Source of the DNA: Intestinibaculum porci
GTDB lineage: Bacteria > Bacillota_I > Bacilli_A > Erysipelotrichales > Coprobacillaceae
Assembly: GCF_003925875.1 (NCBI RefSeq)
Contig: NZ_AP019309.1
Coordinates: forward strand, 124,001-188,000
Reading direction: 5' to 3'
DNA length: 64,000 bases
The notes below the pieces were generated by a model. The model was not told the DNA's origin, did not search any database, and was given only the letters and a program-made list of their open reading frames with translations. Below, piece by piece: positions 51,888 through 59,499 of this stretch. Position numbers and translations under genes: made by a program. Position 1 is the first letter of the stretch; each line of letters begins with the position of its first letter.

Positions 51888-53786
51888 TTAAGCCGCTGGC
51901 CTGGATGTTGTGCTATTTATATTTTCTGTCATCATTGCGTGTCGTCTTTCAGCTCTTGCAGTATCCACATCAGCTTTAACTGGCATTTCAGGCTCTTCAG
52001 TGCAGAAGTCTGGTATTTTCCCTAACGGTCTGCTGAACCTCTCTTCCTCGAATTTTTGGTATTCGCTTGACCAGGGCATCATCTCATCGATATATTCGCT
52101 AATATCGACGCTGGCATGGGCAAGTGAGCTTTCGAAAAGATATTCCAGATACGTATGCGGATCGCAGCCGTTTGACTTGGCAGTTTCAATAAGCGTCATA
52201 ATGATGCAGAGCGTTTCAGCGCCGCCGATGGAATAGCAGAACAGACTATTGTTTCTGACCATGGCTATATTACGAATCTTGCGTTCGCATTCACCGTTAT
52301 CGATTGGAACCATTGGATCATCAAGAAACACTCTGAATGCATCCTCATGATTGAGGCTGTAGCTCACCGCATCCTCCATTTCCTCACTAAAAGTGCCGCT
52401 GCTGATATCAAGGGACTTGATATAATCAAAGTATGCATCGACAAGCGGTCTTTCGATTTCGTCTCGGACTTTAGCTCTTTCCTTGGCGGTAAGTTCTTTG
52501 GCATCATCATCAGCGCTGTAAAGATCACCGATCATATCGAGACACTTTTTTTCGGGGCTTTCCTCAAGAAGCTCTTTATCCTTTACCGCTTTAAATTTCA
52601 CTTCATATGCCTTGTACAGTCTGCGTCTCAGATGCATAAAGCACCCGCCGAGTATTACATGATCCTTTTTCTCCGAAGCCAGCTTATAATAGGCGCTGTA
52701 GGCATCAGATGTCAGATGGATTGTGCCGTCGTTAAGATCCGCATAGAACTCAAGAAGGTGATCCGCTGATCTTGTCAGCTCGAAGCAGAAGACTGCCAGC
52801 GGCCGCTCTTCTTCAAATTCGCCAGTGATATGACACCATATGTAGCTTTTGCTTCCCGCATTTCTTCCGTCATTGATGACTTCCAGATAGGTTTCATCAA
52901 TCTGGGTGTATGTCCGGCAGGCCATTTGTCTCATTATCTCGCTATAGACTGGCTTTAGATATCTGTCAGTGCATTTAATGACCCAGTCTGACATTATCTC
53001 TTTTGACAGGTTGATTCCCTGATATGACAGAACCCTTGACAGCCTTGCCAGGGGAACTCCCAGCACAAATTTGAAAGACATGATAAAAGCCAGCAGTGAA
53101 GGCGTAACCTTGCTCCTTAACATCAGCTTATTAACCGGCAGTGCCACTTCGCGTAAATCATTAGTATCATCATCGTCATAGACTCTGATCACTGGGCGTT
53201 TGACATATACCCTGTAGAGATTTCCTGGAATAAACATAAATTCTTCGGATATGTTCCAGCCTTTTAATGTCCATTTGCCGTAGCCGTATTCTTTATCGAT
53301 ACGCTCCCTGTCAAAGTCAATAATCGTTATTTCTGGTATCTGTCTGGTCTTCTTTTTCCTGTTTAGCTGCCTGCAGGCAGGTCTTTTTATTTTCCTGGAT
53401 TTTTGGCTGTCATTATTATTCTGTTTTTTACCATCACAGTCGCTTTCATTCATTTCTTCCGAAAGAGGGTCGCTAAACTCATCATCGTGGATTTTGCCAT
53501 TCATCTTTTCAGACTTTCTTCCAAAGCGATTCTTTTTGAGCTCATCCGTCTGATTCTGAAGTCTGGTATTCTCATGATTAAGAGTGTTAACTCTTATAAC
53601 TAGATCTTCGCATTCGGCTTTAACCTTCTTAAGCTCATCGGCTGTGTAGCTGAATGTGTTTTTTAATTCATCCAGTTCGGCACGTAATCCGCAGCACTCT
53701 TCATAATATTTTAAAGCAACCGCAATCAGGTCCGCATAACTCATTTTATTCAGTTGCTGTTTAAAATATGCGCTGTCTGCCTTCAT
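51888..53786 (-). CDS. tnpC: IS66 transposase TnpC, copy C
   Basis: A 632-residue DDE transposase. An N-terminal coiled coil (residues 15-90) is followed by a basic linker and the IS66 catalytic core: TYTQIDETYLEVIN with the first Asp, HLTSDAYSAYYKL with the second Asp, CFMHLRRRLYKA and PIDNGECERKIRNIAM with the Glu. The usual IS66 zinc-finger cysteines are not visible between residues 140 and 200. It ends in a proline/arginine-rich tail. Confidence 0.9.
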   Translation of the reverse strand: MKADSAYFKQQLNKMSYADLIAVALKYYEECCGLRAELDELKNTFSYTADELKKVKAECEDLVIRVNTLNHENTRLQNQTDELKKNRFGRKSEKMNGKIHDDEFSDPLSEEMNESDCDGKKQNNNDSQKSRKIKRPACRQLNRKKKTRQIPEITIIDFDRERIDKEYGYGKWTLKGWNISEEFMFIPGNLYRVYVKRPVIRVYDDDDTNDLREVALPVNKLMLRSKVTPSLLAFIMSFKFVLGVPLARLSRVLSYQGINLSKEIMSDWVIKCTDRYLKPVYSEIMRQMACRTYTQIDETYLEVINDGRNAGSKSYIWCHITGEFEEERPLAVFCFELTRSADHLLEFYADLNDGTIHLTSDAYSAYYKLASEKKDHVILGGCFMHLRRRLYKAYEVKFKAVKDKELLEESPEKKCLDMIGDLYSADDDAKELTAKERAKVRDEIERPLVDAYFDYIKSLDISSGTFSEEMEDAVSYSLNHEDAFRVFLDDPMVPIDNGECERKIRNIAMVRNNSLFCYSIGGAETLCIIMTLIETAKSNGCDPHTYLEYLFESSLAHASVDISEYIDEMMPWSSEYQKFEEERFSRPLGKIPDFCTEEPEMPVKADVDTARAERRHAMMTENINSTTSRPAA

Positions 53787-53796
53787 AGTGTTACGT

Positions 53797-54165
53797 TTAG
53801 ATCTCCTCTGACGATACGGTTAGCTGTCTGATCTCACTAATCAGCTGCTTTAATTTTGTGTTCTGGCTGCTTAATGATTCTATCTGCTTGCGAAGATCAG
53901 TGATTAATATCATCTGATCCATATTTTCCTTTTTCAGTCTGGCTAATTCGGCTGACTGTCTCCTCTCGGCAGCTGAAGGTTCTCCGCTCTTTTTCTTCTG
54001 TGGACCTTTTTTGCCGGTGGGGACCATTTTGCCGGTTTCGGGATCAATTTTTCCGATCAGCTTTCGCTTGGAGCGAGCCTGCTTCTTTTCAGGATCCCAG
54101 TAGCTCTTAGACTCGTAGACATAGGTAATGCCTGTAGTCTTGTTGGTCTGTTTGATGATAGCCAT
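53797..54165 (-). CDS. IS66-associated small coiled-coil protein, copy C
   Basis: A 122-residue protein: N-terminal MAIIKQTNKTTGITYVYESKSYWD then EKKQARSKRKLIGKIDPETGKM, basic linker KKGPQKKKSG and C-terminal coiled coil (about residues 68-115). It parallels the protein at 48651-49013 in sequence, size and position just before the transposase. GAGGTGATGG precedes the ATG. Function unknown. Confidence 0.75.
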   Translation of the reverse strand: MAIIKQTNKTTGITYVYESKSYWDPEKKQARSKRKLIGKIDPETGKMVPTGKKGPQKKKSGEPSAAERRQSAELARLKKENMDQMILITDLRKQIESLSSQNTKLKQLISEIRQLTVSSEEI

Positions 54166-54298
54166 TCCATCACCTCGTCCTATATACTATTATAACACTA
54201 TGAAGACTAAAATTCAAGATAATAGTGATATTAAGCGAATATAATATCACTATATTGTTCAGTTTTGAATTACCATCAGAGGAGTGATATTTCCTTTA

Positions 54299-54637
54299 TC
54301 AGCGCTTATTTATTGTACCATCCAAAGTAAATCCGTCCAACAGTCTTTCGTACTGTTCACGCGTTATATCACGAGCTTCCTGATCATCTCTAGGCCACTG
54401 AAAGGCACTTCCTTTTGAAAGTCGGACATAGATAAGAACCCATCCGCCTTCTTCGTAAAGAAGCCCCTTGATACGATCTCTTCTGCCACCGCAGAAAAGA
54501 TAAATGGTTCCTTTTTCCATCGGATTCATATGATATTCAGCGGCTATAACTGAAGCCAGACCGGTAATGCCTCTGCGCAGATCAGTCTTTCCGGTTCTTA
54601 TTACAATTCTTTTGATGCCTGTCAGTTCTCTAAGCAT
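54299..54637 (-). CDS. tnpB: IS66 TnpB (Orf2) protein, copy C
   Basis: A 112-residue protein of the IS66 Orf2-like family. Diagnostic segments are TGKTDLRRGITGLASVI, GTIYLFCGGRRDRIKGLLYEEGGWVLIYVRLSKGSAFQWP. It is required with TnpA and TnpC for transposition of canonical IS66 elements. Its start overlaps the end of tnpA by 8 bases. Confidence 0.92.
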   Translation of the reverse strand: MLRELTGIKRIVIRTGKTDLRRGITGLASVIAAEYHMNPMEKGTIYLFCGGRRDRIKGLLYEEGGWVLIYVRLSKGSAFQWPRDDQEARDITREQYERLLDGFTLDGTINKR

Positions 54638-55052
54638 TTTTAACCACCGCCATAACTCTTGTCAGCGTTTCTTCATCAAAATGTGAATCAATCTCAATGA
54701 CAAATCCATTCTTCTGAAGTCTCACTCCTGACGATTTGGAGACGCTATTACCGGTTTGAGGAGAACTGTCATTTAAATCAACAGAATAAAAAGTGCCGTT
54801 GCCGTCACCCCGATACGGGTCAATATTATTGTTTTGGCAGCTGCGCTCTGCCAGTGATCTTAAATCACTGTAGGTGCTGATTCCGTGTTTTATCATGAGA
54901 TCCCTGATAATCTTTTTATAATGTGACAGTGTACTTAAACCAACATTATTTTTGGTACACCATTTAGCTAAGGAAAGACCGCTTTTTCCCTGATTTTCAA
55001 TAATGCCAGTCCATTTAATGATCATTTTGCAATCCTTTTCCGAAAAATACAT
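54630..55052 (-). CDS. tnpA: IS66 TnpA protein, copy C
   Basis: A 140-residue helix-turn-helix protein from the ATG at 55052, which has GGGAGG 9 bases upstream. The segment SGLSLAKWCTKNNVGLSTLSHYKKIIRD is the DNA-binding region typical of IS66 TnpA. The C-terminus GVRLQKNGFVIEIDSHFDEETLTRVMAVVKN also follows the family. An in-frame ATG 36 bases earlier lacks a ribosome site. Confidence 0.85.
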   Translation of the reverse strand: MYFSEKDCKMIIKWTGIIENQGKSGLSLAKWCTKNNVGLSTLSHYKKIIRDLMIKHGISTYSDLRSLAERSCQNNNIDPYRGDGNGTFYSVDLNDSSPQTGNSVSKSSGVRLQKNGFVIEIDSHFDEETLTRVMAVVKNA

Positions 55053-55532
55053 ATGCAAAAGCCTCCCTATTAGAATAATTTGATACATTAATAATTCTAA
55101 TAGAAGGCATAACTAATTTCATGGATATTACCTCATACGCTTACTAAACAATTGCCATCTTTTCTCACCTCCTTGTTACTATATACAGTATATCATATAA
55201 CTAGCTTAAAATAAATAGTAATTTACATATAATTTAAATTTATTAGAGACTATGTTTGCCGAAATTATCAAGAAAAAGAGAATACTTTTTTTGTTGTCAG
55301 GAATAAGACACTTGAATTGTTAATACATGACTATAAATCACTTTAAAAGTTATAATAAAAGGGTATCCCATATATGGATATACCCCTAAATAAAGACATT
55401 ATTCAATTTTTAATCTTTCAACACTGTGAATAGTAACAAATAAAAAAGCCAGGCCACTCAAGTAGAATTGAGTGAACTGGCTCAAAAAATGCTTAACTGA
55501 ATGACATTGCCTTTGCTTGGTGGTTTTTATAT

Positions 55533-55928
55533 TTGAAAAAAAGTAAAAAAATAGAGAGACAATATAGTATAATCCCACAATTGACAGAAAAAATTGAGCA
55601 AAAGCCAGGATTCCATAATAAGCATTTTATTATTGATGGGAAGATGGATATGACGACCTGTAACTTGATTACCAATCCAGTCTTCGAGCAATATGGTTAC
55701 AGCCTGACAAATTCTAATACGCAATATTTAAAAGATGTAGTTGTTTATGCAAAGGATTACTTTGACCCTTTAGATGGTCCAACCAGTGAATTGTATATGA
55801 CAGAAAATACCATTGGTATTCATCTAAAAAGTCATTCCTGGTCCGATCCTAAAACGTGCTTGAAAAGTCGTATTCGTATTGCCTTAGGAGATGCCTTCAT
55901 CGCAAAATTAAAGAAGCTATTTTCATAA
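55533..55928 (+). pseudogene. C-terminal remnant of a GT32-type glycosyltransferase
   Basis: About 130 residues matching only the C-terminal part of capsular-polysaccharide/mannosyl glycosyltransferases: MTTCNLITNPVFEQYG, then VVVYAKDYFDPLDG, LYMTENTIGIHLKSHSW. The N-terminal half with the DxD nucleotide-sugar site is absent and there is no ribosome site, the frame opening with a TTG. The missing part is not found on the far side of the IS tower either, where the DUF4250 gene ends at its own terminator. The loss therefore predates or is independent of the insertion. Confidence 0.7.
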
Positions 55929-56074
55929 GCTATGAACTATGTGATAAAGTTATATCTCATCTTGGAGAAAACACAATTTGTATATGAAATAATTGTATAT
56001 TTCGCAAGAATGCATTTTCATTTATGAAAACAGTGCTATAATAATCTCATCTTTTATACAAGGGGGAAAAACAG

Positions 56075-57277
56075 ATGTTAGAGTTAAAAGATTTTCAAGA
56101 AGCTAAGAAAAGAGTTGATGAAGTCATTATTCCGACCCCACTTATTTATAGTGAACCATTCTCAGCTGATTGTCGAAATGAAGTCTACATCAAACCGGAA
56201 AACTTACAGCGTACTGGTGCCTTCAAAATCAGAGGGGCTTATAATAAAATCAGTAAGTTAAGTGAAGAAGAACGGGCGCATGGGTTAATCGCTGCCAGTG
56301 CTGGTAACCATGCCCAGGGAGTTGCTTATGCAGCAACGAAATTAGGCGCAAAATCCGTTATTTGTATGCCTGCTCATACACCATTAATCAAAGTAGAAAA
56401 TACGGAAAAGCTTGGCGCTGAAGTCGTATTACATGGTGAAGTGTATGATGATGCTTACAATAAATGTATGGAATTAGTTGAAAAAGAAGGCTATACCTTA
56501 GTTCATCCATTCGATGATGAAGATGTCATTGAAGGTCAGGGAACGATCGCTTTAGAAATCTTGGAAGAATTACCTGACGCTGATATTATCTTAGTCCCAG
56601 TTGGCGGCGGAGGATTAATCTCGGGGGTAGCAGCCGCTGCTAAACAGATCAATCCACAAGTTAAAATCATCGGGGTTGAACCAGAAGGCGCAGCCAGTGC
56701 CTTAGCCGCTATTAATGAAGATCGTATCGTTACCTTAAAAGAAGCCAATACAATCGCTGATGGGACAGCTGTAAAAACTATTGGTCATATCCCATTTGAA
56801 TATATCAAGAAATATGTTGATGGCATCATTACTGTTTCTGATTATGACTTAATGAAAGCTTTCTTAGTGATGGTTGAAAAACATAAATTAGTCGCTGAAA
56901 ACTCAGGTATCTTGCCATTAGCAGCCTTAAAGAAATTAAACGAAAAGAACAAGAAAGTTGTCTGCCTCGTATCTGGCGGTAATATCGATGTGCGTTCTAT
57001 TTCTTCTATGATCAACAAAGGCTTAATTGAACGTGGCAGAATCTTCTCATTCTCTGTTCAGTTACCAGATAAACCAGGTCAGCTGGAATACGTTGCAAAA
57101 GTATTAGCTAAACTGAATGCCAATGTCATCGCTGTTGATCATAACCAGTTCCGTAACTTCGAAGACTTTGGTGAAGTAGAATTAAGAGTTACTTGTGAAA
57201 CCAATGGTGAATCTCATATCGATTCAATCATTAAAGCATTTGAAGAAGACGGTTATAAAATCACCCGTGTAAACTAA
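56075..57277 (+). CDS. ilvA: threonine ammonia-lyase
   Basis: A 400-residue PLP enzyme converting threonine to 2-oxobutyrate. The PLP lysine is in TGAFKIRGAYNKIS, followed by SAGNHAQGVAYAA, the phosphate-binding GGGGLISGVA and LVSGGNID. A C-terminal ACT-like domain starts near residue 325 (FSVQLPDKPGQLEYVAKVL). The single short regulatory domain and length are of the catabolic/short form, so a biodegradative role (tdcB-like) is as likely as isoleucine synthesis. It stands alone. Confidence 0.9.
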   Translation: MLELKDFQEAKKRVDEVIIPTPLIYSEPFSADCRNEVYIKPENLQRTGAFKIRGAYNKISKLSEEERAHGLIAASAGNHAQGVAYAATKLGAKSVICMPAHTPLIKVENTEKLGAEVVLHGEVYDDAYNKCMELVEKEGYTLVHPFDDEDVIEGQGTIALEILEELPDADIILVPVGGGGLISGVAAAAKQINPQVKIIGVEPEGAASALAAINEDRIVTLKEANTIADGTAVKTIGHIPFEYIKKYVDGIITVSDYDLMKAFLVMVEKHKLVAENSGILPLAALKKLNEKNKKVVCLVSGGNIDVRSISSMINKGLIERGRIFSFSVQLPDKPGQLEYVAKVLAKLNANVIAVDHNQFRNFEDFGEVELRVTCETNGESHIDSIIKAFEEDGYKITRVN

Positions 57278-57302
57278 ACTGCAGTTATTCTGCAGTTTTT
57301 TT
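57276..57302 (+). terminator. ilvA terminator
   Basis: AAACTGCAG and CTGCAGTTT around TTATT with T-run, starting at the stop codon. Confidence 0.88.
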
Positions 57303-57331
57303 GTACTCTTAAGGGCAATGAAAACACTATT

Positions 57332-57385
57332 CGTTGCACAGCAAAATGGAACGCAACGCTTTTCGTTGCAAAGCGAAATGGAACG
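57332..57385. repeat. two direct repeats of about 22 bp, period 32
   Basis: CGTTGCACAGCAAAATGGAACG (57332-57353) and the copy at 57364-57385 differ at two positions. They lie in the 180-base gap between ilvA and the secreted-protein pair. No CDS there. Confidence 0.75.
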
Positions 57386-57486
57386 GAAGAACGAATCGCT
57401 GCACAATTTTTTTGTGAGCATCAAGTAATCATAAATCTTAAATAATACTTGTGATAAAATGGATATATAAGAAAGAAGGGTTAGTT

Positions 57487-58203
57487 ATGAAAAAATTAAA
57501 TGTGTGTGCACTGACTGTGGCCTCCATGATTACAATGTCTACTATGACACCACTATTTGCGAAAGGAGTGAAAACGCCAAGTATTCCTAAGAAAACGGTT
57601 GTGTGGGTTGATACGACATCTTCTAAGTTCAAAGATGCGATGTCTTTTGAAATGCCAATTAAAAACAAAGCTAAGGATATGAAGATTACTGGAGCGGGTG
57701 TGAAAGTGAAAGATGGCACTTATACGATTCCTACTTCTAATAAGAAATTCGAAGCGAGTTATGTTAGTTATATGGCTGAAGCTGGAGTAGGGATTTATGC
57801 CAAAGGAAAAGTATCAGATGCTTTGATTGGTCAAAAGGGAACACTGAAGTTTAATGTTGTACAAAATCATCATACATATCATTTGTCGACAAGTTTTGTA
57901 ACGAAGAAGAATCCTGGACGTTTGAAATATGTGAAAGTCAATGGTGTTAATATCCTTTCAAAGTTTAAAGAAGATCAGGGCGGAGACTTTAATATTTCGA
58001 TGAAGCTTGCTAATAAGAAAGTGAAAGTGGATTATAAGGTTCAGTATCCTAATAAGGATCATGGCGTATTTATAATGCCGGAAAATGGTGATGAAGTGTC
58101 TTTTAAGAAAAATACAGTTGTTAAAAAAGGCGATATCATCAGTATTGCGGTCTTAGCACCAGGCTGGGAAAGAGATACGGGTTATAATATCAAAGTTAAA
58201 TAA
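57487..58203 (+). CDS. secreted protein, tandem paralogue 1
   Basis: A 238-residue protein with a signal peptide (positive MKKLN, hydrophobic core to about residue 25, cleavage after LFAKG-like AxA region). The mature part starts VKTPSIPKKTVVWV and is beta-rich and lysine-rich, with conserved blocks IKNKAKDMKITG, VSDALIGQKGTLKFNVV, KKNPGRLKYVKVNG and FKEDQGGDFNISMKLANKK. No catalytic motif or anchor is visible. AGAAGGG precedes the ATG at 57487. Similar over its full length to the next gene; family not recognised. Confidence 0.7.
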   Translation: MKKLNVCALTVASMITMSTMTPLFAKGVKTPSIPKKTVVWVDTTSSKFKDAMSFEMPIKNKAKDMKITGAGVKVKDGTYTIPTSNKKFEASYVSYMAEAGVGIYAKGKVSDALIGQKGTLKFNVVQNHHTYHLSTSFVTKKNPGRLKYVKVNGVNILSKFKEDQGGDFNISMKLANKKVKVDYKVQYPNKDHGVFIMPENGDEVSFKKNTVVKKGDIISIAVLAPGWERDTGYNIKVK

Positions 58204-58216
58204 TGAGGTGATTAAG

Positions 58217-58930
58217 ATGTTTAAAAAGATTATTGGTGTATCTTTAACGAGCGCCTTGTTTGTGACGGGAATGTCACCAGCTTTAGCGAAAGAAAACAAA
58301 GTACCGAGCATTGCAAAAAAGACGGTCGTCTGGGTCTATACGCAGTCTCAAAGTGATGCATCAGCGGAATCTTTTCGCCTGCCTATTAAAAACAGAACGA
58401 AAGATATGAAGCTCACTGGTAAGAATGTTCAGGTCGATGGGACAAGATATACCATCGCTACGAGTAATAAGAACTTCACAGCTTATTATGATAGCCAGAT
58501 GGCAAAGTATGGCTTAGGTATTTATGCCTCAGGCAAGGTGAGTGATGATCTTGTTGGACAAAAGGGAACGGTAAAGTTCAATGTCGTGATCAATCATCGT
58601 ACTTATCCGATGAAGACCAGCTTTACTGTGAAAAAGAATCCAGGTCTAGTGAAGTGTTTGAAGGTGAATGGCAAGAATGTCTTATCACGGTTTAAAGAGG
58701 ATCAGTATGGTGATTTTGGCATGGATATGAAACTGGCGAATAAAAAAGTGAATATAACGTATAAAGTCCTCTATCCCAATAAGGATTATGGTGTCCGCGT
58801 CTTAAGAGAAAAGGAAAAAGATTTCAATTGGAAACAGAATACGGTTTTAAAGAAAGGTGATCTGATTCTTATCAGTGTCATGGCACCAGGCTGGTTAAAG
58901 GCTGCTGGCTATGCAATTCAGGTGAAATAA
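58217..58930 (+). CDS. secreted protein, tandem paralogue 2
   Basis: A 237-residue paralogue of the preceding protein, sharing PSIAKKTVVWV, PIKNRTKDMKLTG, YTIATSNKNF, VSDDLVGQKGTVKFNVV, RFKEDQYGDF and KLANKKV. It has its own signal peptide (FKKIIGVSLTSALFVTGMSPALA). The gap to the first gene is 13 bases with GAGGTGATTAAG as ribosome site. Divergence between copies is moderate, so the duplication is old and both may be kept for different ligands. Function unknown. Confidence 0.7.
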   Translation: MFKKIIGVSLTSALFVTGMSPALAKENKVPSIAKKTVVWVYTQSQSDASAESFRLPIKNRTKDMKLTGKNVQVDGTRYTIATSNKNFTAYYDSQMAKYGLGIYASGKVSDDLVGQKGTVKFNVVINHRTYPMKTSFTVKKNPGLVKCLKVNGKNVLSRFKEDQYGDFGMDMKLANKKVNITYKVLYPNKDYGVRVLREKEKDFNWKQNTVLKKGDLILISVMAPGWLKAAGYAIQVK

Positions 58931-58983
58931 GTATGACAAATTGTTGTTAAAATGATAAAATAAAGAACAAGGGGGAAGCGTTT

Positions 58984-59262
58984 ATGAAGAAATATATTCC
59001 AGTACTATGTTCTTTTATACTTATCATTGTCACGACAACTACTTTAGTGACCACTGACTATGTCAAAGCACAGTTTAATATCGTTTTACCAGGACTTATG
59101 CAGTTTGCTCAATGGATGCTTATTTATTTGAATGTGGCAGAGTTTGGCTATTCTATTGCGCGTTCTAGCCAGCTGAAAAAGAGTGTTATTTCAGTTATTG
59201 CTGTCGCTATTTTAACGGTTGTTTTCGCCAACTTTTATTATGGTTATATTCACACGATTTAG
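58984..59262 (+). CDS. small membrane protein, unknown function
   Basis: A 92-residue protein with three hydrophobic segments (about residues 4-24, 33-52 and 68-88). GGGGGAAGCGTTT provides the ribosome site. It follows the secreted pair by about 50 bases and could be cotranscribed. No family recognised. Confidence 0.6.
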   Translation: MKKYIPVLCSFILIIVTTTTLVTTDYVKAQFNIVLPGLMQFAQWMLIYLNVAEFGYSIARSSQLKKSVISVIAVAILTVVFANFYYGYIHTI

Positions 59263-59310
59263 CCAAAAAAGGCCTTATGATGGGAATTTTCTAAGAAATG
59301 AAAAATAATC

Positions 59311-59339
59311 TTGCATATTGTGAATCCATCCTCTATACT
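59311..59339 (+). promoter_or_regulatory. carAB promoter
   Basis: TTGCAT (59311-59316), 17-base spacer, TATACT (59334-59339). The transcript would begin near 59346, shortly before the leader ORF ribosome site AGAGGAAGAGG. Confidence 0.75.
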
Positions 59340-59364
59340 TATACGGAAAGAGAGGAAGAGGCAT

Positions 59365-59472
59365 ATGGCAAACGTATTGACTGACAACTTGATTCAGGTG
59401 TGCATTTCGTCTAAGGCTTTTTATTCTCTATTTTTTAATATTTCATTTATTACGAGACATATCATTGATTGA
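59365..59472 (+). CDS. carAB leader peptide (35 aa)
   Basis: A 35-codon frame starting ATG at 59365 behind a good ribosome site (AGGAAGAGG), ending TGA at 59470-59472 in the 3' arm of the attenuator. Codons 18-29 lie in a U-rich stretch (59418-59450), where nearly every codon has two or three U. The peptide has no obvious arginine or pyrimidine-specific meaning; only one Arg codon is present. The design suggests that ribosome position, not peptide content, matters. Confidence 0.7.
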   Translation: MANVLTDNLIQVCISSKAFYSLFFNISFITRHIID

Positions 59473-59484
59473 TATGTCTTTTTT
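59455..59484 (+). terminator. carAB attenuator
   Basis: AGACATATCA (59455-59464), loop TTGAT, TGATATGTCT (59470-59479) and T-run. It lies 16 bases before carA. A ribosome finishing the leader ORF would cover the hairpin. Confidence 0.85.
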
Positions 59485-59499
59485 ATAGGAGGAGATACG

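Larger units (their letters stand above)
51457..55144 (-). mobile_element. IS66-family TnpABC element, copy C (3688 bp)
   Basis: Ends GTAAGCGTTAGATTAAATATCC and, inverted, GTAAGCGTATGAGGTAATATCC, the GTAAGCG typical of IS66. The 8-bp duplication TAAACAAT is at 51449-51456 and 55145-55152. It encodes TnpA, TnpB, a small coiled-coil protein and TnpC in that order on the minus strand. It is the youngest layer of the tower, inserted in copy B. Confidence 0.93.
49302..55437 (-). mobile_element. IS66-family element, copy B, interrupted
   Basis: Same ends as copy A. Its total of 6136 bp, minus the inserted 3688-bp element and its 8-bp duplication, gives 2440 bp, equal to copy A. The interruption at 51457 separates the first codons of the small coiled-coil gene from the rest. 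The right end and promoter region continue from 55145 to 55437. Confidence 0.9.
45148..55509 (-). mobile_element. IS4-family insertion sequence copy 2, interrupted by other IS elements
   Basis: Ends CAATGTCATTCAATTAAGC and CAATGTCATTCAGTTAAGC as in copy 1, but in reverse orientation. Flanking duplication CCTTTGCTT, 9 bp. The total is 10362 bp; subtracting the 8585-bp insert and its 8-bp duplication leaves 1769 bp, exactly the length of copy 1. The insertion point is at 46853, upstream of the transposase gene, so the transposase frame is intact but separated from its left end. Confidence 0.92.

Noticed and set aside
45148-55509. Composite transposon carrying cargo between the two IS4-family copies (17.9 kb and 45-55 kb)
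   Set aside because: The two copies each have their own 9-bp duplication and the 25 kb between them is core metabolism, so they are independent insertions.
57332-57385. Possible CRISPR-like repeats
   Set aside because: Only two units, a 10-base spacer and no cas genes in the window.
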